Shown here piece by piece: positions 37,737 through 46,436 of a DNA stretch of 64,000 nucleotides. The stretch spans positions 62,001-126,000 of the forward strand of contig NZ_CBDDGH010000003.1 of assembly GCF_965227725.1 (NCBI RefSeq), written 5' to 3'. Numbering within the stretch: the stretch's first letter is position 1; every line of letters begins with the position of its first letter. The notes beneath the pieces were generated by a model. That model was not told where the DNA came from. It was given only the letters and a program-made list of their open reading frames with translations, and did no database searches. Made by a program: the position numbers and the translations under genes. The stretch comes from Shimia sp965227725 (GTDB lineage Bacteria > Pseudomonadota > Alphaproteobacteria > Rhodobacterales > Rhodobacteraceae).

Positions 37737-39070
37737 TGAGGCACCTCCAGCCCGCTTGGCACGCTCTCCGGCACGCCCAGCCGCCCCTTGATGCTCTCCG
37801 TCCCGGTCAGCGCATGCAAAAACGCCACGATCTGCGCCACCTCGGTGTCATCCAGCTCAATCCGCTCGATATCGGTGCGCGACGCCAAACGCGCCCGCTC
37901 CCGCGTGTCAGAGAACGCCAGAAAATCCACCTTCGCCAGCCAAGGCACCTCCGGCAGCACCGCATTGCCCTTTTCCCAAGCCGCAAAGGCACCGCGCGGG
38001 TCCATGTGATGGCGCACCATGCCCTCAAGGCTCGCGTAAGCCCCGTTGTGGCCATAAGGCGCCGTCAACGCCACATTGCGCAGCGCGGGCGTGCGAAAGC
38101 GGTAGGCATCCTCCAACCGATCCGACGCCCCCATGCGCCCCACGTCGCGCACAATTGGATCCCATTGCCGCGTCTTGCCCGGCCCAAAATGCGGCAGCAT
38201 CAGCGCGTGAAACTTCTGATCCGTCATAAGCGGCCCCGCATGGCAACTACTGCACATCGCCTTGCCGTAAAACAGATCCATACCGGCCTTCTGTTCGGCA
38301 TTCAGCGCCGTTTCGTCGCCGTTCAGATAGGCGTCAAACGGGCTGTCGTAGCTCTTGAATTCTGTACCCTCAAAAGCTGCCAAAGCATTGACAATATGGG
38401 TGATATTGATGTCGAGCGCTTGATCCACATCGTCGTAAGCGGCAATAAACATCTCCGCATATTCCGGGATGATCCGCACCCGCTTGGCCACAATCGGCCA
38501 GACATTGTCGATCCGGTCATAAACCGCCCCAGCGATCTGGTTTTCCTTTGGGTTGCCCGCCATCTCAAACTCAGCGGTCATCGGAAACAGCGCTTGGGCT
38601 GCGAGGATCGAGTTCAACCCATCCGGCAGCCATTCCTGCGCCGGGCTGTCAAAGCCGGTCTCGTAAATATCGCTCACCGACAGGCGGCCGTCGTGAAACA
38701 GGATGTCGATCTCTTTTGCGGCCAGATTCCACAGCGCAGGCGCATTGCGCGGGATGCGCTTCACAATCCGGCTGTCCCCTGTGCCCGGCGTCCGCTCCCG
38801 CCCCAGCCCGTCACCGCCCTCGCCAATCCCAAGGCTCAGCCCGTCGCCGGACCCCAGCTCCGGATGGTGGCAGGTGGCGCAGGCAATGTTGCGGTTACCT
38901 GACAGGATCGGATCAAAAAACAAGAGCTGGCCGATCTTGGCCTGACGCGGATCAAACTGGATGAAATCATCCTCTTGCAACGGCTGCGGAAGCGGGCTCC
39001 CATACGCGGGCGCACACGTGAGAGCGCCAAGAACTGCGATGAGGGAGAGAGAATGAAACGCTTTGTTTTT
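37733..39070 (-). CDS. MauG-like dihaem cytochrome c peroxidase family protein (start uncertain)
   Basis: Two haem c sites are seen, CATCHH and CSSCHA, in a cytochrome c peroxidase/MauG framework (GQLLFFDPILSGNRNIAC, then LRNVALTAPYGHNGAYASL). A signal-peptide-like stretch, KAFHSLSLIAVLGALTCAPAYG, precedes the domain, so the protein should be periplasmic. No ATG, GTG or TTG is in frame from well upstream of this signal until a TTG at 38978-38980, which would remove it. The 5' boundary given simply includes the signal. The reading frame runs antisense through the start of the Sel1 gene. A role in sulfosugar use is unclear. Confidence 0.75.
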   Translation of the reverse strand, partial: KNKAFHSLSLIAVLGALTCAPAYGSPLPQPLQEDDFIQFDPRQAKIGQLLFFDPILSGNRNIACATCHHPELGSGDGLSLGIGEGGDGLGRERTPGTGDSRIVKRIPRNAPALWNLAAKEIDILFHDGRLSVSDIYETGFDSPAQEWLPDGLNSILAAQALFPMTAEFEMAGNPKENQIAGAVYDRIDNVWPIVAKRVRIIPEYAEMFIAAYDDVDQALDINITHIVNALAAFEGTEFKSYDSPFDAYLNGDETALNAEQKAGMDLFYGKAMCSSCHAGPLMTDQKFHALMLPHFGPGKTRQWDPIVRDVGRMGASDRLEDAYRFRTPALRNVALTAPYGHNGAYASLEGMVRHHMDPRGAFAAWEKGNAVLPEVPWLAKVDFLAFSDTRERARLASRTDIERIELDDTEVAQIVAFLHALTGTESIKGRLGVPESVPSGLEVPQ

Positions 39071-39526
39071 GCTGCACTTTTTGCCAGCACGACACCCGTT
39101 TTGGCCGAGATCGAAACCGGCCGGGATTACATGGATGCCAAAGAGTACACCAAAGCGATGCAGGAGCTTCTGCCAGCCGCCAACAGCGGCAATGCGGAAG
39201 CCGAGGAATTGATTGGCGTGATGTACGCGCTTGGGCTGGGTGTGGAGCGTGATGACGTCCGTGCTTTTGAGTGGTACCTGCGCGCCTCGCTCAAGGGCCA
39301 CGCGGGCGCTCAGAGCGGCATCGGCTGGTACTACGAGGTCGGCCGGGGCATGCCCGCGCCCGATCTCGTGCGCGCCTACATGTGGTACACACTTTCCGCG
39401 ATCGGAGGCGATCCTGATGCGGCCATTTCCCTTGAGGAAGTGGTGAAAAAGATGACGGACGAGCAAATTCAAAAAGCCCATATTCTGGTGGATGACTACC
39501 GGACATGGCTCTATCCATTCCGGTGA
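39053..39526 (+). CDS. Small exported Sel1-repeat protein
   Basis: 157 residues from the ATG after GAGGGAGAGA. The signal peptide is MKRFVFAALFASTTPVLAE. At least two Sel1 repeats follow (LIGVMYALGLGVERDD, GIGWYYEVGRGMPAP). It is the only plus-strand gene inside the sulfosugar region, between the MauG-like gene and dctP, with its own terminator. Its start overlaps antisense with the presumed signal-peptide region of the MauG-like gene. Confidence 0.85.
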   Translation: MKRFVFAALFASTTPVLAEIETGRDYMDAKEYTKAMQELLPAANSGNAEAEELIGVMYALGLGVERDDVRAFEWYLRASLKGHAGAQSGIGWYYEVGRGMPAPDLVRAYMWYTLSAIGGDPDAAISLEEVVKKMTDEQIQKAHILVDDYRTWLYPFR

Positions 39527-39532
39527 TTTTGG

Positions 39533-39582
39533 GGTGTCGGGCCGCGGCAATCCTGCGTCGGCCCGACACCAATCCTTTTTTA
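39533..39582 (+). terminator. Terminator of the small Sel1 gene
   Basis: GGTGTCGGGCCG and CGGCCCGACACC form a perfect 12-bp stem with a 14-base loop, followed by AATCC and six T. Confidence 0.88.
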
Positions 39583-39592
39583 GATCAACGCC

Positions 39593-40651
39593 TTAGTTCA
39601 GATCAGACGCCATACCGGCTTCGATATCCGCTTCAGCTTCGGCCACCGCAGCTGTCAGCGCGTCAAAGATCTCGTCGCCACCTTTGATGTTGCCTTTGAA
39701 CCAGTCATAAACCGGCGCGGCAGCCTCTTTGAACGCAGCCTTTTCCGCAGGTGTTGGCACATAGAGATCCCCGCCACCGGCGACAAAATCTTCATAGGCT
39801 TTGATCGACTTGCGCTTTGGTGAGGCAAAAGTCGCCTGCTGCAAGGCAGAGAACCCATCCACAACCACGCGGCGCATGTCTTCCGGCATGCTGAGGAATT
39901 TCTGGTTGTTCATCCACCACAGCGCACCCATGTAGGCGTGCCCATCGAGCGTCACATATTGCAGACCCGCATCCGGGAACTTCATGCCCATGATGTCGGT
40001 GATGCCGTTTTTGGAGCCTTCCACCACACCGGTCTGGAACGAGGTGAAGAGCTCAGGCCATGGGATCGGGGTTGGGGACGCGCCCAACGCACGCACCAGC
40101 TCCTGCGGCAGGTCGGCCACCACGGTGCGGATTTTCAGACCTTCCATGTCAGAAGGCGATGCCACGCGGCGTTTGGTGTTGGCAAAGTTGCGCCAGCCGC
40201 CGGTGTTGCCGATGGTCATCAGACGAATGCTGTCACCGGAATCTGCCAGCGCCATCTCGCGCATTTTGCGGGTGAAATCGCCTGCCAGCACGGTCTCTGC
40301 AATGCGGTCATTGGCCATCAGATAGGGCAGGTCCAGCACCTGCACATAGGGGAAGATGCCCGACGCGCCGCCGGATGTGGAGATGTAGACATCAATCGTG
40401 CCGTCAGCCACACCCTGCAGACATTCTGCACCCTTGGAGCAGAGCTGCGTGCCGATGAACAGCTCAACCTCGATGGCCCCGTTGGACGCGCTTTCCACGA
40501 AGTTCTTGAACACCACGAGGCCGTCATAATCCTCGTCGTTTTCATTGGAGTTGGCGGTCGCGCGGATCGTGTAATCCGCCGCCTGCGCGGCGATTGCGCT
40601 GCTGGCGACCAGCGCGGCTGTCGCCACCGCCTTAAAGGTTTTGCTGAACAT
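39593..40651 (-). CDS. dctP: TRAP transporter solute-binding subunit (DctP family)
   Basis: 352 residues. The signal peptide ends at IAAQAAD. The DctP fold shows in the N-terminal TANSNENDEDYDGLVVFKNFVE and the ligand Arg region LKIRTVVADLPQELVRALGA, followed by TPIPWPELFTSFQTGVVEGS. It binds an anionic solute in the periplasm and delivers it to DctQM. Placed with a sulfosugar operon, it may bind sulfoquinovose or its glycerol glycoside, but dihydroxypropanesulfonate or sulfolactate are equally allowed by sequence. It comes after dctM here. Confidence 0.93.
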   Translation of the reverse strand: MFSKTFKAVATAALVASSAIAAQAADYTIRATANSNENDEDYDGLVVFKNFVESASNGAIEVELFIGTQLCSKGAECLQGVADGTIDVYISTSGGASGIFPYVQVLDLPYLMANDRIAETVLAGDFTRKMREMALADSGDSIRLMTIGNTGGWRNFANTKRRVASPSDMEGLKIRTVVADLPQELVRALGASPTPIPWPELFTSFQTGVVEGSKNGITDIMGMKFPDAGLQYVTLDGHAYMGALWWMNNQKFLSMPEDMRRVVVDGFSALQQATFASPKRKSIKAYEDFVAGGGDLYVPTPAEKAAFKEAAAPVYDWFKGNIKGGDEIFDALTAAVAEAEADIEAGMASDLN

Positions 40652-40686
40652 GTCTATCCTCCCTGATACGGTTCAAGCGTTTGATG

Positions 40687-42183
40687 TTACTGCACAAATC
40701 CTGTTAGTCTTGGAATTGTCATGGAAATGGCAGGCACATAGGTGATGAGGAAGATCACAAAGACCTCCACAGCGAGGAACGGCAGGATCGCCTTGGCGAT
40801 GGTCTCCACCCGTTCCCCGGAAACCGAACTGGCCACAAACAGCACAAGCCCCATCGGCGGCGTCGCCAGACCCACGGTCAGGTTGACGCTCATGATGATG
40901 GCGAAATGCACCGGATGCACACCCAGATCGACAAAGATTGGCCCCAGAATTGGCCCCAGAATGATGATCGCCGGCCCCGCGTCCAGGAACATGCCCACCG
41001 CAAACAGCAGCACGTTGATCAGGAACAGCAGCACCAGCGGGTTTTCCGACAGGCCCAAAATAAAGCCCGCCATGGTCTCTGGCGCATGGCTGAGCGACAC
41101 CACGGTTTTAAAGGCCACCGCCGCCCCCACCAAAAGCAGCACGGTCGCGCTTGCCAGCCCGGCGCGCATCAGAATGCCCGGCAGGTCGCGCACCTTCAGC
41201 AGGCGCAGAATGAACAGCCCGACAACCAACGCATAGCCCACGGCGACAGCGGAGGCCTCGGTTGGGGTGAACACCCCCACCAGAATACCGCCCAGAATGA
41301 TGATCGGCGTCTGCAGCGGCACCACCGCCTTTTTGCAGATGATGCGGAAATCCGCGCTCACCGTCCTGCGAATGCGCAGCAGGATCACATGGGCAATCGG
41401 CAGGAACACAAGGAACACGAGCCAGCCATTTACGGCAATGGTCATCCCCGAGGAGGCCAGAATGGCGCTGATCGCCGCATAGATCCCAAAGAGCACACCG
41501 GCAAAATTGATCCGCAGCAGCACAAAGCTGAAACCGGCCTCGGTCTTGCTGATGGTCTGCCCGGCGGTCACGATCCGCTCCGCCTTGGGCAGGTCATATT
41601 TATCCGCCATCAGGCGCACCATCACCATAAGGCCGACGCCCACCAGCACGCCCGGCACGATCCCCGCAAGGAACAGCGCGGCCACGCTCTCGCCCATGAC
41701 ATAGGCGTAGATGATCATGATACCCGAAGGCGGGATGATCGGCCCGATCACCGAGCTCGCCGCCGTGATCGCCGCCGCAAATTTGCGCGAATAGCCGTTC
41801 TTTTCCATCGCCGGAATGAGCGTCGAGCCAAGCGCCGAGGTGTCCGCCACAGCTGATCCCGAAAGGCCAGCGAACAGGATCGACGAGAGTATGTTCACAT
41901 GCGCCAACCCGCCGCGCAGATGCCCCATCAGGGCTTGCGAAAACTCCACGAGGCGCGTGGTGATCCCGCCGCGGTTCATCAACTCACCCGCAAGCACAAA
42001 GAACGGCAGGGCCATCAGCGGGAAGCTGTCCATGCCGTTGTAAACATTGCGATACAGCAGCGCGATGTCCCGCTCCTGCCCGTTGAGCCAGAGCAGCAGA
42101 CCGGGCGACAGCAGCAGCGCAAAAAACACCGGCAGGCCGATCATCAGGAAGATCAGGAAAAGCGGTAGAAAAAACGCCAGCAT
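40687..42183 (-). CDS. dctM: TRAP transporter large permease (DctM family)
   Basis: 498 residues, very hydrophobic, with about a dozen transmembrane helices. The DctM family pattern is clear: the N-terminal FFLPLFLIFLMIGLPVFFAL, the GSAVADTSALGSTLIPAMEKNGY loop, and GPIIPPSGIMIIYAYV. It is somewhat longer than the usual ~430 residues, with a central insertion around 215-275. It drives sodium-dependent uptake together with DctQ. Its ATG overlaps the dctQ stop by one base (TGATG). Confidence 0.93.
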   Translation of the reverse strand: MLAFFLPLFLIFLMIGLPVFFALLLSPGLLLWLNGQERDIALLYRNVYNGMDSFPLMALPFFVLAGELMNRGGITTRLVEFSQALMGHLRGGLAHVNILSSILFAGLSGSAVADTSALGSTLIPAMEKNGYSRKFAAAITAASSVIGPIIPPSGIMIIYAYVMGESVAALFLAGIVPGVLVGVGLMVMVRLMADKYDLPKAERIVTAGQTISKTEAGFSFVLLRINFAGVLFGIYAAISAILASSGMTIAVNGWLVFLVFLPIAHVILLRIRRTVSADFRIICKKAVVPLQTPIIILGGILVGVFTPTEASAVAVGYALVVGLFILRLLKVRDLPGILMRAGLASATVLLLVGAAVAFKTVVSLSHAPETMAGFILGLSENPLVLLFLINVLLFAVGMFLDAGPAIIILGPILGPIFVDLGVHPVHFAIIMSVNLTVGLATPPMGLVLFVASSVSGERVETIAKAILPFLAVEVFVIFLITYVPAISMTIPRLTGFVQ

Positions 42184-42788
42184 CAGTCCGCCGCCCCCAT
42201 GGCCATTGCAAATTCATCGGTGTCAGGAAGCTCGGTATCGGGGCTGATCAGCGCCATAATCGTGCGCAGGATCAGCTCAACGGTGACGACGCTCAGCATC
42301 ACCGCGCAAAACAGCAGTGAGCCGTACATATAGCGCAGCTTGATCTTGAAGCCCTCGCCGCCAATCCACTCCAGCGGCACGCGCAGCGAAGAGCTATCAA
42401 AGTTGCCGCCAAACCCGAAAGTGTGCGCCTGACCGTGCTGCACCGCGATCATCAGCACCGCAAATGAGAAGCACAGCAGCACCAGATTGAGCACCAGCCC
42501 CGGCACCCGTGACAGCATGTTGGGCAGCGTATCAATCGCGACAAACCCGCCCCAGCGCATCGCCGATGGCGCCATCAGACCAACCAGCCACAACATCAGA
42601 AACCGCGCGGCTTCATCCGGCCAGGCCAAGGCATTGTTCAACACATAGCGACAGAAAACCTGTGTCAGAATCACGATGACCATCAGCGCCAGCGCCAAAG
42701 CCCCCAGACGTCTGCACAGGCGCAAAATGTGGGTGTTCACCCACGCCAAAGGCCGTAAGACCAACATCATTGCGATATATCCTCCCAA
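42183..42788 (-). CDS. dctQ: TRAP transporter small permease (DctQ family)
   Basis: 201 residues with four predicted membrane helices. The family motif RYVLNNALAWPDEAARFLMLWLV is present. It is first in the dctQ-dctM-dctP group. The 91 bases upstream carry TTTCG/CGAAA repeats shared with the region upstream of the DeoR gene, so expression is likely repressed by that regulator. Confidence 0.92.
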   Translation of the reverse strand: MGGYIAMMLVLRPLAWVNTHILRLCRRLGALALALMVIVILTQVFCRYVLNNALAWPDEAARFLMLWLVGLMAPSAMRWGGFVAIDTLPNMLSRVPGLVLNLVLLCFSFAVLMIAVQHGQAHTFGFGGNFDSSSLRVPLEWIGGEGFKIKLRYMYGSLLFCAVMLSVVTVELILRTIMALISPDTELPDTDEFAMAMGAAD

Positions 42789-42809
42789 AAATATCGCGCC
42801 GAAACCACA

Positions 42810-42840
42810 TTTCTATCGAAAGTAATTTCGTTTTTTTCGA
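42810..42840. promoter_or_regulatory. Candidate DeoR operator upstream of dctQ
   Basis: Contains TTTCTATCGA (42810-42819), the inverted pair CGAAA/TTTCG (42817-42830) and a further TTTCGA (42835-42840). The first element shares TTTCTWTCGA with the repeat upstream of the DeoR gene. It sits 22-52 bases before the dctQ ATG. Confidence 0.55.
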
Positions 42841-42879
42841 TTAGGTCACAAAACGAAGCTACACGTCAACCCATTTGAC

Positions 42880-43653
42880 TCACCCCGCCACCACAAAGCC
42901 CACATCATGGGCCGTGGCGAGGGCCTTCATCTCAGGATCGAACTGCGCGTCGGTCACCAGCGAGTTCACGTCTGCCAGCGTGCCAAAGGACACCGGCGCA
43001 AAACTTCCGAACTTGGAGCTGTCCAGCGCCAGAATCACGTTGCGCGCACTGGAAATGATCGCCGCGCTGACCGCGCTTTCCTCCAGATCATAGTCCACAA
43101 GATCCCCGTCACGCCCCATGGCCGCAGCCCCGACAACGGCGATATCGGCGCGAAACTTGCGGATAAAATCGACCGCCGTGGCCCCGAGAATAGCCCCATC
43201 CGCACCCCGCACGACACCAGCCGGGATCATCACCTGAACGCCGGGAAACTCTCTTAAAATATTGGCAATATGCACAGAATCCACAACCACGCTCAGCCCG
43301 ACATGATGGCTCAGATGGCGGGCCACGGCCATGGTGGTGGTGCCGCCGTTGAGGATCACACTGGCATGGTTTGGGATTTGAGCGGCGATGGTGGCCCCGA
43401 TCGCATCCTTCTCATCGCGCATGATTTCCTTGCGCACATCAAAGCCCGCATATTCCGTGCCCGCCGCCAGCGTCGCCCCGCCGTGAAAGCGGATGATCTG
43501 GTTGTCCTCGGCCAACATGGTCAGGTCTTTTCGGATGGTTTGCGGCGTGGTGTCCAGCCGCTCCGCCAGCTCCTCAACCATGGCGCGCCCGGCCTGCTTG
43601 AGCAGCTTCAGGATCTCCTCCTGACGCGCGCGTGTCTTGGCACGTGCCCTCAT
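42880..43653 (-). CDS. DeoR-family transcriptional repressor
   Basis: 257 residues from the second of two adjacent ATGs, which has GGAGG at seven bases. The N-terminal DeoR helix-turn-helix is MVEELAERLDTTPQTIRKDL; the C-terminal sugar-phosphate sensing domain contains VILNGGTTTMAVARHL. E. coli CsqR, which controls sulfoquinovose use, is also DeoR-type. Position at the head of the transporter and pathway genes suggests it represses them until a pathway metabolite is present. It may also regulate itself. Confidence 0.92.
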   Translation of the reverse strand: MRARAKTRARQEEILKLLKQAGRAMVEELAERLDTTPQTIRKDLTMLAEDNQIIRFHGGATLAAGTEYAGFDVRKEIMRDEKDAIGATIAAQIPNHASVILNGGTTTMAVARHLSHHVGLSVVVDSVHIANILREFPGVQVMIPAGVVRGADGAILGATAVDFIRKFRADIAVVGAAAMGRDGDLVDYDLEESAVSAAIISSARNVILALDSSKFGSFAPVSFGTLADVNSLVTDAQFDPEMKALATAHDVGFVVAG

Positions 43654-43666
43654 CATCTCCCCTCCG

Positions 43667-43699
43667 TTTCTTTCGATTTCTAGATCAAACCGAAAGAAA
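43667..43699. promoter_or_regulatory. Candidate DeoR operator upstream of its own gene
   Basis: Perfect inverted repeat TTTCTTTCG, 15-base spacer, CGAAAGAAA, starting 14 bases upstream of the DeoR start codon. The TTTCTTTCGA half-site recurs as TTTCTATCGA before dctQ. Confidence 0.65.
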
Positions 43700-43814
43700 T
43701 ACCAAGAGAGTTTCGCGAATCTGCGCAAGTCAGGCGCGTTTTACAAGGCAAAGCGAAACCAAAAACAGGTTCAAAACGCGCTTTTGACGGCGCAGGCCGT
43801 GCTTAGTCTTTCGT

Positions 43815-44465
43815 TTAGCAGAACCGCTTGTAGTCCGCGATCAGGGCGTTGAGATCATCATAATGATAGAGCTTCCCGCCGTAGGCCAGCACGCCCTCAT
43901 CGCAAAATTCGCGGATGGTGCGCTCCGAATGTGAGATCATCACCACGCGAGACGCCTCAATCCGCTCACGCAGGGCATGCTCGCTTTTCTTGCGAAATCG
44001 CTGATCGCCCACGGCGGTGATTTCATCCACCAGATAGCATTCAAACCGGATTGCCAGCGAAAGCCCGAATGCGAGCCGCGCTTTCATACCGCTGGAATAG
44101 GTCTCAATCGGCAAATCCAGCGAAGGCCCGAGTTCGGCGAACTCCTGCACCTGCGCCAGCACCTGTTCCGTGTCGCAACCATAGACCCGCGCGACAAAGC
44201 GCACATTCTCCACGCCGGTCATCAAGCCATTGAACCCTTTGGAAAACCCCATGGGCCAGCTGACCTTTTCCGTGCATTTCACAGCACCGGATGTGGGCGG
44301 CTCGATCCCGGCAATCATCCGCATCATGGTGGATTTGCCCACACCGTTGTGGCCCATCAGCGCGATGTTTTTGCCCTCGGCAAACTGATAGCTGGCGTCC
44401 TCCAGAATGCGTTTGTGCACCCCTTTGACGTGATAATCCTTGGTCACATGCTCAAAGGCGATCAC
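43815..44465 (-). CDS. kpsT: Capsule polysaccharide ABC exporter, ATPase
   Basis: 216 residues, GTG start three bases after kpsM. Walker A GHNGVGKST at 38-46, ABC signature YSSGMKARL, Walker B CYLVDEITAVGD and the H-loop (MISHSERT) are complete. The FSKGFNGLMTGVENVRF segment is typical of KpsT/CtrD. With KpsM it moves a finished capsule polymer across the inner membrane. It is the last gene of the locus. Confidence 0.93.
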   Translation of the reverse strand: MIAFEHVTKDYHVKGVHKRILEDASYQFAEGKNIALMGHNGVGKSTMMRMIAGIEPPTSGAVKCTEKVSWPMGFSKGFNGLMTGVENVRFVARVYGCDTEQVLAQVQEFAELGPSLDLPIETYSSGMKARLAFGLSLAIRFECYLVDEITAVGDQRFRKKSEHALRERIEASRVVMISHSERTIREFCDEGVLAYGGKLYHYDDLNALIADYKRFC

Positions 44466-44468
44466 GGC

Positions 44469-45236
44469 TCACGCCCTCTGTTTGCGGGTGATCCGCTCTG
44501 CAAACAGCGCGATGATCACCAAAACGGCGGCCAGCGACAGCGGATAGGCAATGTTGAGCACATCGCTGCGGTAGTTGGCGTAAAACCCTTCGCGGGTCCA
44601 TTCCACGATATGCAGCAGCGGGTTCCATTTGAGCACGGCCACCGCCTCAGGCGGCAAAGCGGAGGGGATGTAAAATACGCCAGAGAGGAAAAACAGCGGC
44701 CGCGCCACCAGCTTTTCCACATGCTGCCAGGCTTGGGTGCGCTGATAGAGCATGGCGTTGATCGCCCCCACGCCAAAGCCCAAAAAGCACGTGGTGCCAA
44801 AGGCATAGAGCAGTCGTTCCGGATGGGCCGGCAGCTCCGCCCAACCCACCACCATCAGCCCGCCGTAAACCAGCGCATTGATCACCAGAAAGGTCAGCGC
44901 GATCAGCGTGAGCCGCGCAAACAGCGTGTCGGGCTCTTTGATCATCGGGTAGCTCAGCAGGGATTTGTTGGTGGTGAAGGCCCGCATCAGCGACACGGAG
45001 AGCTTGTTATAAAGATCCAGCGTCAGCACGGCGGTGGCAAAAAACAGCGCCAGCGATGCGCCAAAGGGCGCTTGTCGTCCGATCAGGTAAAACAGCCCAA
45101 CCATAAAGCCCACGGAAATCACCGGCTGGGCAATCGCCCACAGATAGCCCACATGCGAAGTGCCAAAAGTCATGCGCGTTTCGCGCAGAGTGAGCGCGGC
45201 CACCACCCGCATTTGCAACCAGATCGCGTGCAGCAT
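44469..45236 (-). CDS. kpsM: Capsule polysaccharide ABC exporter, permease
   Basis: 255 residues with six predicted transmembrane helices and the ABC-2 permease pattern of KpsM/CtrC (RETRMTFGTSHVGYLWAIAQP near the start; a conserved FFLSGVFYIPSALPPEA segment near the end). It forms the channel for KpsT-driven export. Ten bases separate it from kpsE. Confidence 0.92.
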   Translation of the reverse strand: MLHAIWLQMRVVAALTLRETRMTFGTSHVGYLWAIAQPVISVGFMVGLFYLIGRQAPFGASLALFFATAVLTLDLYNKLSVSLMRAFTTNKSLLSYPMIKEPDTLFARLTLIALTFLVINALVYGGLMVVGWAELPAHPERLLYAFGTTCFLGFGVGAINAMLYQRTQAWQHVEKLVARPLFFLSGVFYIPSALPPEAVAVLKWNPLLHIVEWTREGFYANYRSDVLNIAYPLSLAAVLVIIALFAERITRKQRA

Positions 45237-45245
45237 TCCCTGCCC

Positions 45246-46436
45246 TCACCGCATATGATCGCGCACCGCATAGCCCACAAGGGCGGCAATCGCCCAGACG
45301 GCAAAAGCGGCGGCGGCAATCAGCAGAAAATCCCGAAGCCGCAGCGGGTAAGCCGGCTCACTGGGCACAAAAGGGCGGGCAAACACGCCGAGATAGCGCT
45401 GCTGCCGATCCGCATCCAGCCGCGCAGCTTCCAGCGAGGCCATGGCGGAGGCATAGGTCTGTTCGGCAAATTGCTTCTCGATCACCAGCGCTTCATAGCC
45501 CGCCAGCGTTTCCGCGGTTTTGGCGCTTGCCGCCTGCCCGGCCGCGCCGATCAGGCTTTTGCGCTCTGCAATCTGCTGGCGATAGGCTTTGGCCTGACGG
45601 TTGAGCTGTTTCAGGATGGGCGAATTCTCCCCGACAGAGCCCGCCACCTCATCAATCTGGGACTGCACTTTCACCAGCTTGGCCTCCAGCGACGAGACCA
45701 GTTCAGCATCCAGTTGCGCATTGACCATCGGATCCACCGCACCGCTTTCTGCACGAAAGGCCACCAGATCAAGGCTCACATCACGCACCCGCGCCTCGGC
45801 ACGGGCCACCTCATCAGCGGCAAATTGCACCGAGTCCCGCCGCGCGGTCTCAGAAAGGTCGTTGACCAGCCGGTCCGCGGCCGCCAGCGCGCTGCGCGCC
45901 ACCCGCACCGCCGTGCCGGGATCAAAGGCCTGCACCTCAAAGCTCACAATGCCGGTGGTGCTGTCATAGCTCGTGCTGATGCGCCACTGCCAATACTCCA
46001 CCATATCCTCAAAGCTGCTCTCCGGGCTCAGACGGGCGATCGGGTCAATATGGTCTTGGGAGAAATGACCCCGCAGATTGAGCTCGTCATCGATCTCACG
46101 CAGAAGGTCCGGGCTTTCCAGATAGTTGCGCACCACATAGCTGTCAGAGGTGTGGCTGCTGCTGGCGGGAAATCCGGTGACCGAAGCCATCAGATCCGGC
46201 GTGCCGCCACCATCAAGAGAGCGGATCACAAAGCTCGCGCTGGCCGCGTAACGGTCTGTCGCAACAAAGCCGAAATAGCTCGCCGCCATGGCCAGCGGCA
46301 GCAGAAACAGCGCCACAAATGAGGCCAGCAACCCCCAGCGTCTGCGCCGGTGCGGCGCGTCTTTCGGCCCCGCCTGCACAACGCCAAGAGGGCCATCAAA
46401 CGCGGGCACCGGTTTGAGCACTTTGATTTCAGCCAT
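45246..46436 (-). CDS. kpsE: Capsule export inner-membrane protein, KpsE family
   Basis: 396 residues with one transmembrane helix near each end (about 34-56 and 367-390) and a long periplasmic part with coiled-coil character (ETARRDSVQFAADEVARAEAR). This is the PCP-type organisation of KpsE/CtrB, which links the ABC exporter to an outer-membrane channel. No KpsD/CtrA outer-membrane gene is in the window. Confidence 0.9.
   Translation of the reverse strand: MAEIKVLKPVPAFDGPLGVVQAGPKDAPHRRRRWGLLASFVALFLLPLAMAASYFGFVATDRYAASASFVIRSLDGGGTPDLMASVTGFPASSSHTSDSYVVRNYLESPDLLREIDDELNLRGHFSQDHIDPIARLSPESSFEDMVEYWQWRISTSYDSTTGIVSFEVQAFDPGTAVRVARSALAAADRLVNDLSETARRDSVQFAADEVARAEARVRDVSLDLVAFRAESGAVDPMVNAQLDAELVSSLEAKLVKVQSQIDEVAGSVGENSPILKQLNRQAKAYRQQIAERKSLIGAAGQAASAKTAETLAGYEALVIEKQFAEQTYASAMASLEAARLDADRQQRYLGVFARPFVPSEPAYPLRLRDFLLIAAAAFAVWAIAALVGYAVRDHMR

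Noticed and set aside
43977..46322. 781-codon plus-strand open frame opposite the kps genes
   Set aside because: Antisense shadow, His/Arg/Gln-rich, with no ribosome-binding site.
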